A DNA stretch of 64,000 nucleotides from Roseateles aquatilis (lineage in GTDB: Bacteria; Pseudomonadota; Gammaproteobacteria; Burkholderiales; Burkholderiaceae_C): the NCBI RefSeq assembly GCF_002205645.1, contig NZ_NIOF01000001.1:248001-312000 (forward strand), read 5' to 3'. The translations under genes were made by a program, and so were the position numbers. How positions within the stretch are numbered: the stretch's first letter is position 1; every line of letters begins with the position of its first letter. Below, one piece after another: positions 60,489 through 64,000 of the stretch. Under the pieces are notes generated by a model, which did no database searches, was not told the DNA's origin, and saw only the letters and a list, made by a program, of their open reading frames with translations.

Positions 60489-63098
60489 ATGAGACTTCGA
60501 CCCTGCGCGCACCCCGCCTGGCCCCTGATGCTGCCGTTCGCGCTCGCCGTGTTCGGCGGCGGCGCCTCGGCCTACGACTGCACCGGCGTGGCCGAATGGA
60601 CCGCGACCGCGGCCTACGGCGGCAACGCGATCGTCAAGCAGACCAACACCGCCTACCAGGCCAAGTGGTGGACCCAGAACAACTCGCCCGCGACCAACTC
60701 CGGGCAGTGGGACGTGTGGAAGGTGCTGGGCGCCTGCGACACGGGTGGCGGTGGCACGAACAAGCCGCCCACGGTGTCCCTGAGCTCGCCGGCCCCCGGC
60801 GCGAGCCCCACGGCGGGTGACGTGGTCACCCTGTCGGCCAACGCCGCCGACAGCGACGGCAGCGTCGCGAAGGTCGGTTTCTACGTCAACGGCGCGCTGG
60901 TCGCCGAGGACACCACCGCGCCCTTCTCCATCAGCTGGACGGCGCGCGCCGGCGTCGCCGACATCGTCGCCCGCGCCACCGACGACAAGGGCGCCACCAC
61001 CGACAGCGCCGCGGTGCGCATCACCGTGCAGGGCCAGGTCACCGGCGACGAGCGCTGCCGGCCCGAGGGCCTGACCACCAGCGCCGGCACCGCGCCCGCC
61101 TACTGCAAGGTCTACGACGACCAGGGCCGCGAAAAGATGGGCGCCGACAAGCCGCGCCGCATCATCGGCTACTTCACCAGCTGGCGCACCGGCAAGACCG
61201 GCCAGCCGGCCTACCTCGCGCACCAGATCCCCTGGACGCAGGTGACGCACATCAACTACGCGTTCGCGCACGTCGACAGCGCCAACAAGCTGTCCGTGGG
61301 CAACACCGCCGACGCGGCCAATCCCGCCACCGGCCTGACCTGGCCCGGCGTCGCGGGCGCCGAGATGGACCCCGCGTATCCGTACAAGGGCCACTTCAAC
61401 CTGCTGAACAAGTTCAAGAAGCAGTACCCCAACGTCAAGACGCTGATCTCGGTCGGCGGCTGGGCGGAAACGGGCGGCTTCTACACGATGACCACCAACG
61501 CGGACGGGTCGGCCAACACCGCCGGCATCAACGCGTTCGCGGATTCGTCGGTGGCCTTCCTGCGCCAGTACGGCTTCGACGGCGTCGACATCGACTACGA
61601 GTACCCCACCAGCATGAAGGACGCCGGCAACCCGGTCGACTTCACGATCTCCAACGCGCGCCGCGCGTCGCTGATGAAGAACTACGTCGTGCTGATGCGC
61701 ACGCTGCGCGCCAAGCTCGACGCCGCCAGCCAGGCCGACCAGCGCCATTACCTGCTCACGATCGCGGCGCCCTCCTCGGGCTATCTGCTGCGCGGGATGG
61801 AAGCGTTCCAGGTCACCCAGTACCTGGATTACGTGAACATCATGAGCTACGACCTGCACGGCGCCTGGAACCAGTTCGTCGGGCCCAACGCCGCGCTCTA
61901 CGACGATGGCAAGGACGCCGAGCTGACGGCCTGGAACTACTACTCCAGCGCCCAGTACGCCCGCATCGGCTACCTCAACACCGATTGGGCCTACCACTAC
62001 TTCCGCGGCGCGATGCCGGCCGGCCGCATCAACATCGGCGTGCCGTACTACACCCGCGGCTGGAAGGATGTCGTCGGCGGCACGAACGGGCTGTGGGGCC
62101 AGGCACCGCAGGCCGACCAGAGCAAGTGCCCCGCCGGCACCGGCGGCGGCACGGTGCAGAAGTGCGGCGCCGGCGCGGTCGGCATCGACAACCTCTGGCA
62201 TGACCTCGACGTGTCGGACAAGGAAGTGCCCGCCGGCTCCAACCCGCTGTGGCACACGATGAACCTGGCCTCGGGCCGCCCCGGCAGCTACCTCGCCGCC
62301 TACGGCCTGAACCCGGCGACGAACCCGGCCGATCAGCTGGTGGGCAGCTACGTCCGCAACTACGACGCGACGCTGGTGGCGCCGTGGCTGTGGAACGCGC
62401 AGAAGAAGGTGTTCCTGAGCATCGAGGACGAGCAGTCCCTGGGCGTGAAGGCGCAGTACGTGGCCGATCGCGGCATCGGCGGCGTGATGTTCTGGGAGCT
62501 CGCCGGCGACTACGCCTTCGACACCGCCCGCAACGAGTACTTCATCGGCAACACGCTGACGAACCTGCTCTACACCAAGCTGAAGACGGCGGCGCCCTAC
62601 GGCAACCGGCTGACGTCGGCGAGCCTGCCGGCGGAGACGCTGGCGATCTCGTACGCGCTGGACGGCTTCGCGCTGGGCGACAGCAACTACCCGATCACGC
62701 CCAAGCTCACGCTGACCAACAACAGCACGATCACGCTGCCCGGCGGCACGGAGTTCCAGTTCGACGTGCCCACCGCGATCCCGTCGACGGTGAGCGACCA
62801 GAGCGGCTTCGGGCTGACGGTGATCGGCAACGGCTCCAACCCGGCCGGCAACAACGTCGGCGGCCTGCGCAACGACTTCCACCGCGCCAGCTTCAAGCTG
62901 CCCGCCTGGCAAAGCCTGGCCCCCGGCGCCAGCGTGACCGTCACCATCAACTACTACCTGCCGATGCCCATGCCCAGCAACTGGACCGTCACCGTGAACG
63001 GTCGCAGCTATGCGCTGGCGCAGGAGGCGCGCCGCGGCGCGGTGCCCGCCGCCGCTTCGGCCAGGGCGACCCCGGCCGCCACGGCCGCGCGCAAGTGA
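60489..63098 (+). CDS. Secreted multidomain GH18 chitinase
   Basis: An 869-residue exported enzyme; AAGGAG is 8 nt before ATG 60489. Domains: signal peptide (about 1-28, ending ASA), a CBM5/12 chitin-binding module (about 29-84: YDCTGVAEWTA...AKWWTQNNSP...WKVLGACD), an Ig-like/PKD domain (about 92-182), the GH18 barrel (about 224-695) with SVGGW at 321-325 and the catalytic FDGVDIDYE at 363-371 (general acid E371), and a C-terminal beta domain (about 700-840), possibly a cellulose/chitin-binding type, with an Ala/Thr-rich tail. It cuts beta-1,4 links in chitin outside the cell. A second chitinase with the same module begins 48 nt downstream. Confidence 0.96.
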   Translation: MRLRPCAHPAWPLMLPFALAVFGGGASAYDCTGVAEWTATAAYGGNAIVKQTNTAYQAKWWTQNNSPATNSGQWDVWKVLGACDTGGGGTNKPPTVSLSSPAPGASPTAGDVVTLSANAADSDGSVAKVGFYVNGALVAEDTTAPFSISWTARAGVADIVARATDDKGATTDSAAVRITVQGQVTGDERCRPEGLTTSAGTAPAYCKVYDDQGREKMGADKPRRIIGYFTSWRTGKTGQPAYLAHQIPWTQVTHINYAFAHVDSANKLSVGNTADAANPATGLTWPGVAGAEMDPAYPYKGHFNLLNKFKKQYPNVKTLISVGGWAETGGFYTMTTNADGSANTAGINAFADSSVAFLRQYGFDGVDIDYEYPTSMKDAGNPVDFTISNARRASLMKNYVVLMRTLRAKLDAASQADQRHYLLTIAAPSSGYLLRGMEAFQVTQYLDYVNIMSYDLHGAWNQFVGPNAALYDDGKDAELTAWNYYSSAQYARIGYLNTDWAYHYFRGAMPAGRINIGVPYYTRGWKDVVGGTNGLWGQAPQADQSKCPAGTGGGTVQKCGAGAVGIDNLWHDLDVSDKEVPAGSNPLWHTMNLASGRPGSYLAAYGLNPATNPADQLVGSYVRNYDATLVAPWLWNAQKKVFLSIEDEQSLGVKAQYVADRGIGGVMFWELAGDYAFDTARNEYFIGNTLTNLLYTKLKTAAPYGNRLTSASLPAETLAISYALDGFALGDSNYPITPKLTLTNNSTITLPGGTEFQFDVPTAIPSTVSDQSGFGLTVIGNGSNPAGNNVGGLRNDFHRASFKLPAWQSLAPGASVTVTINYYLPMPMPSNWTVTVNGRSYALAQEARRGAVPAAASARATPAATAARK

Positions 63099-63145
63099 TG
63101 ACCCGGACCTCCCGCCCCCACCAACCCCGAACCAAGGAACTCGAC

Positions 63146-64000
63146 ATGACGAACCGATTGGCCCGACTGCGCTGGACCGCCCTCGCCGCCGCGATGGCGG
63201 CGGGCAGCGCCCACGCCTACGACTGCAGCAACGTGCCCGAGTGGAGCGCCTCGGCGGTCTACACCGCCAACGCGCTGGCGAAGCAGAACAACACGGCCTT
63301 CCAGGCCAAGTGGTGGACGCAGAACAACTCGCCGGCCACGAACTCCGGCCAGTGGGACGTGTGGAAGTCCCTGGGCGCGTGCGACGGCGGCGGCACCGAC
63401 GTCACGCCGCCCAGCGTGCCGTCCGGCCTGAGCTCCAGCAACATCACCACCAGCAGCATCACGGTGAGCTGGTCCGCGTCGACCGACACCGGCAGCGGCG
63501 TCAACAACTACGAGGTGCTGCGCGGCGGATCGCTGATCGCGTCGCCGACGGCCACGACCTACACCGACACCGGCCTGACCGCCGCCACGTCGTACAGCTA
63601 CCAGGTGCGCGCGAAGGACAAGGCCGGCAACGTCTCGGCGCTCAGCGCCGCGCTGCTGACCAGCACCGCCAGCGGCGCCTGCGCCGCGGCGCCCGCGACG
63701 CCGGGCGGCCTGACCTCCCCGTCCAAGACCGCCACCAGCATCAACCTGGCCTGGAACGCGGTCGCGGCCGGTCCGAACTGCACCGTGCAATACCGCGTCA
63801 ACCAGGGCACGGCCCAGGTCGCGCAAGGCCCGGCGACGAACGCCAGCGTGGCCAACCTGTCGGCCGACACGAACTACACCTTCACCGTCTCCGCCTTCAA
63901 CCAGGCCGGCAGCTCGCAGCCGTCCGCGCCCATCACCGTGCGCACCAACACGCAGACCGGCGGCAGCAAGATGCTGCTGGGCTATTTCGCGCAGTGGGGC
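63146..64000 (+). CDS. Second secreted GH18-type chitinase, 3' end cut by window
   Basis: ATG 63146 follows AAGGAA. 285 residues are visible: signal peptide (TALAAAMAAGSAHA, about 1-24), a CBM5/12 module (about 25-83) nearly identical to that of the upstream chitinase, and two fibronectin type III repeats (about 90-172: VTPPSVPSGLSSSNITTSSITVSW...; about 176-265: TPGGLTSPSKTATSINLAW...). At the window edge KMLLGYFAQWG is the usual first strand of a GH18 barrel, so a chitinase is very likely. Intact cotranscription with the first chitinase is suggested by the 47-nt gap. Confidence 0.9.
   Translation, partial: MTNRLARLRWTALAAAMAAGSAHAYDCSNVPEWSASAVYTANALAKQNNTAFQAKWWTQNNSPATNSGQWDVWKSLGACDGGGTDVTPPSVPSGLSSSNITTSSITVSWSASTDTGSGVNNYEVLRGGSLIASPTATTYTDTGLTAATSYSYQVRAKDKAGNVSALSAALLTSTASGACAAAPATPGGLTSPSKTATSINLAWNAVAAGPNCTVQYRVNQGTAQVAQGPATNASVANLSADTNYTFTVSAFNQAGSSQPSAPITVRTNTQTGGSKMLLGYFAQWG

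Noticed and set aside
60246-62912. Very long open frame antisense to the first chitinase
   Set aside because: It is a GC-skew shadow of the chitinase reading frame: Val/Gly/Arg-rich, without domains or a ribosome site, while the sense frame has signal peptide, CBM and GH18 motifs.

Overview
The window is GC-rich, densely coded DNA from a motile, chitin-degrading bacterium. Gene content fits a betaproteobacterium of the order Burkholderiales, possibly a Roseateles/Mitsuaria-like genus. That placement is an inference from gene content (chitinases, KdpD/KdpE-like pair, GarD, AcnA, tandem Aat/Bpt, a second-type flagellar cluster), not from a marker gene.

Layout. (1) 1-12.2 kb is general accessory DNA: the end of a SpoIIM-family/RDD membrane-protein operon, a secreted unknown, a class C beta-lactamase-like serine hydrolase, a DUF2007-type membrane protein, a divergent MFS exporter/TetR pair with two perfect tandem operators, a KdpE/KdpD-like two-component pair without kdp genes, an amino-acid-type periplasmic binding protein and a chemoreceptor. 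(2) 12.9-45.8 kb is one nearly complete flagellar gene set. On the minus strand lie fliE-F-G-H-I-J, fliD-S-T-K-L-fliA-motA-motB-flgM-flgN-glucosaminidase, then flgB-C-D-E-F-G-H-I-J-K-L and an unassigned gene. On the plus strand lie flgA and fliM-N-P-Q-R-flhB-flhA. The run fliD-S-T-K-L-A-motA-motB matches the lafBCDEFSTU order of lateral (secondary) flagella in Vibrio and Aeromonas. fliO, flhF/flhG, flhDC, a sigma-54 activator and all che genes are absent. The flagellin gene sits at 49.5-50.3 kb, beyond garD, a PAS protein and a FliK-like gene. (3) 50.6-59.8 kb is housekeeping: cfa, acnA, a CsgG-like lipoprotein with a small secreted neighbour, ribE, an ArsC/Spx-like protein, and the N-degron transferases aat and bpt. 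(4) 60-64 kb holds two tandem GH18 chitinases, the second cut by the window edge.

How it works together. The most notable signal is in the 1.1-kb spacer between fliE and fliM. On the minus strand, upstream of fliE, there is a clear cyclic-di-GMP-I (GEMM) riboswitch aptamer at about 38831-38942. It is preceded by a sigma-28-like promoter (TTTAAG-N14-TGTCG). The same TTTAAG-N14-GGTCG promoter pattern occurs upstream of fliD and of the flagellin gene, and a related one (TTCAAA-N14-GCCG) precedes fliM. This suggests that the encoded FliA (restrained by the encoded FlgM) drives much of the cluster, and that c-di-GMP gates the basal-body operon at RNA level. Several parts are atypical: FliM without the N-terminal CheY-binding peptide, FlhB with NPEH instead of NPTH, a canonical EF-hand loop inside FliD, FlgJ split into two distant genes, and flgA/flgB start codons overlapping on opposite strands. 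Other non-coding signals include a 104-bp nested perfect inverted repeat downstream of cfa, several GC-rich terminator palindromes, a LacI-type operator before garD, and an operator-like repeat plus attenuator-like leader before the chitinases.
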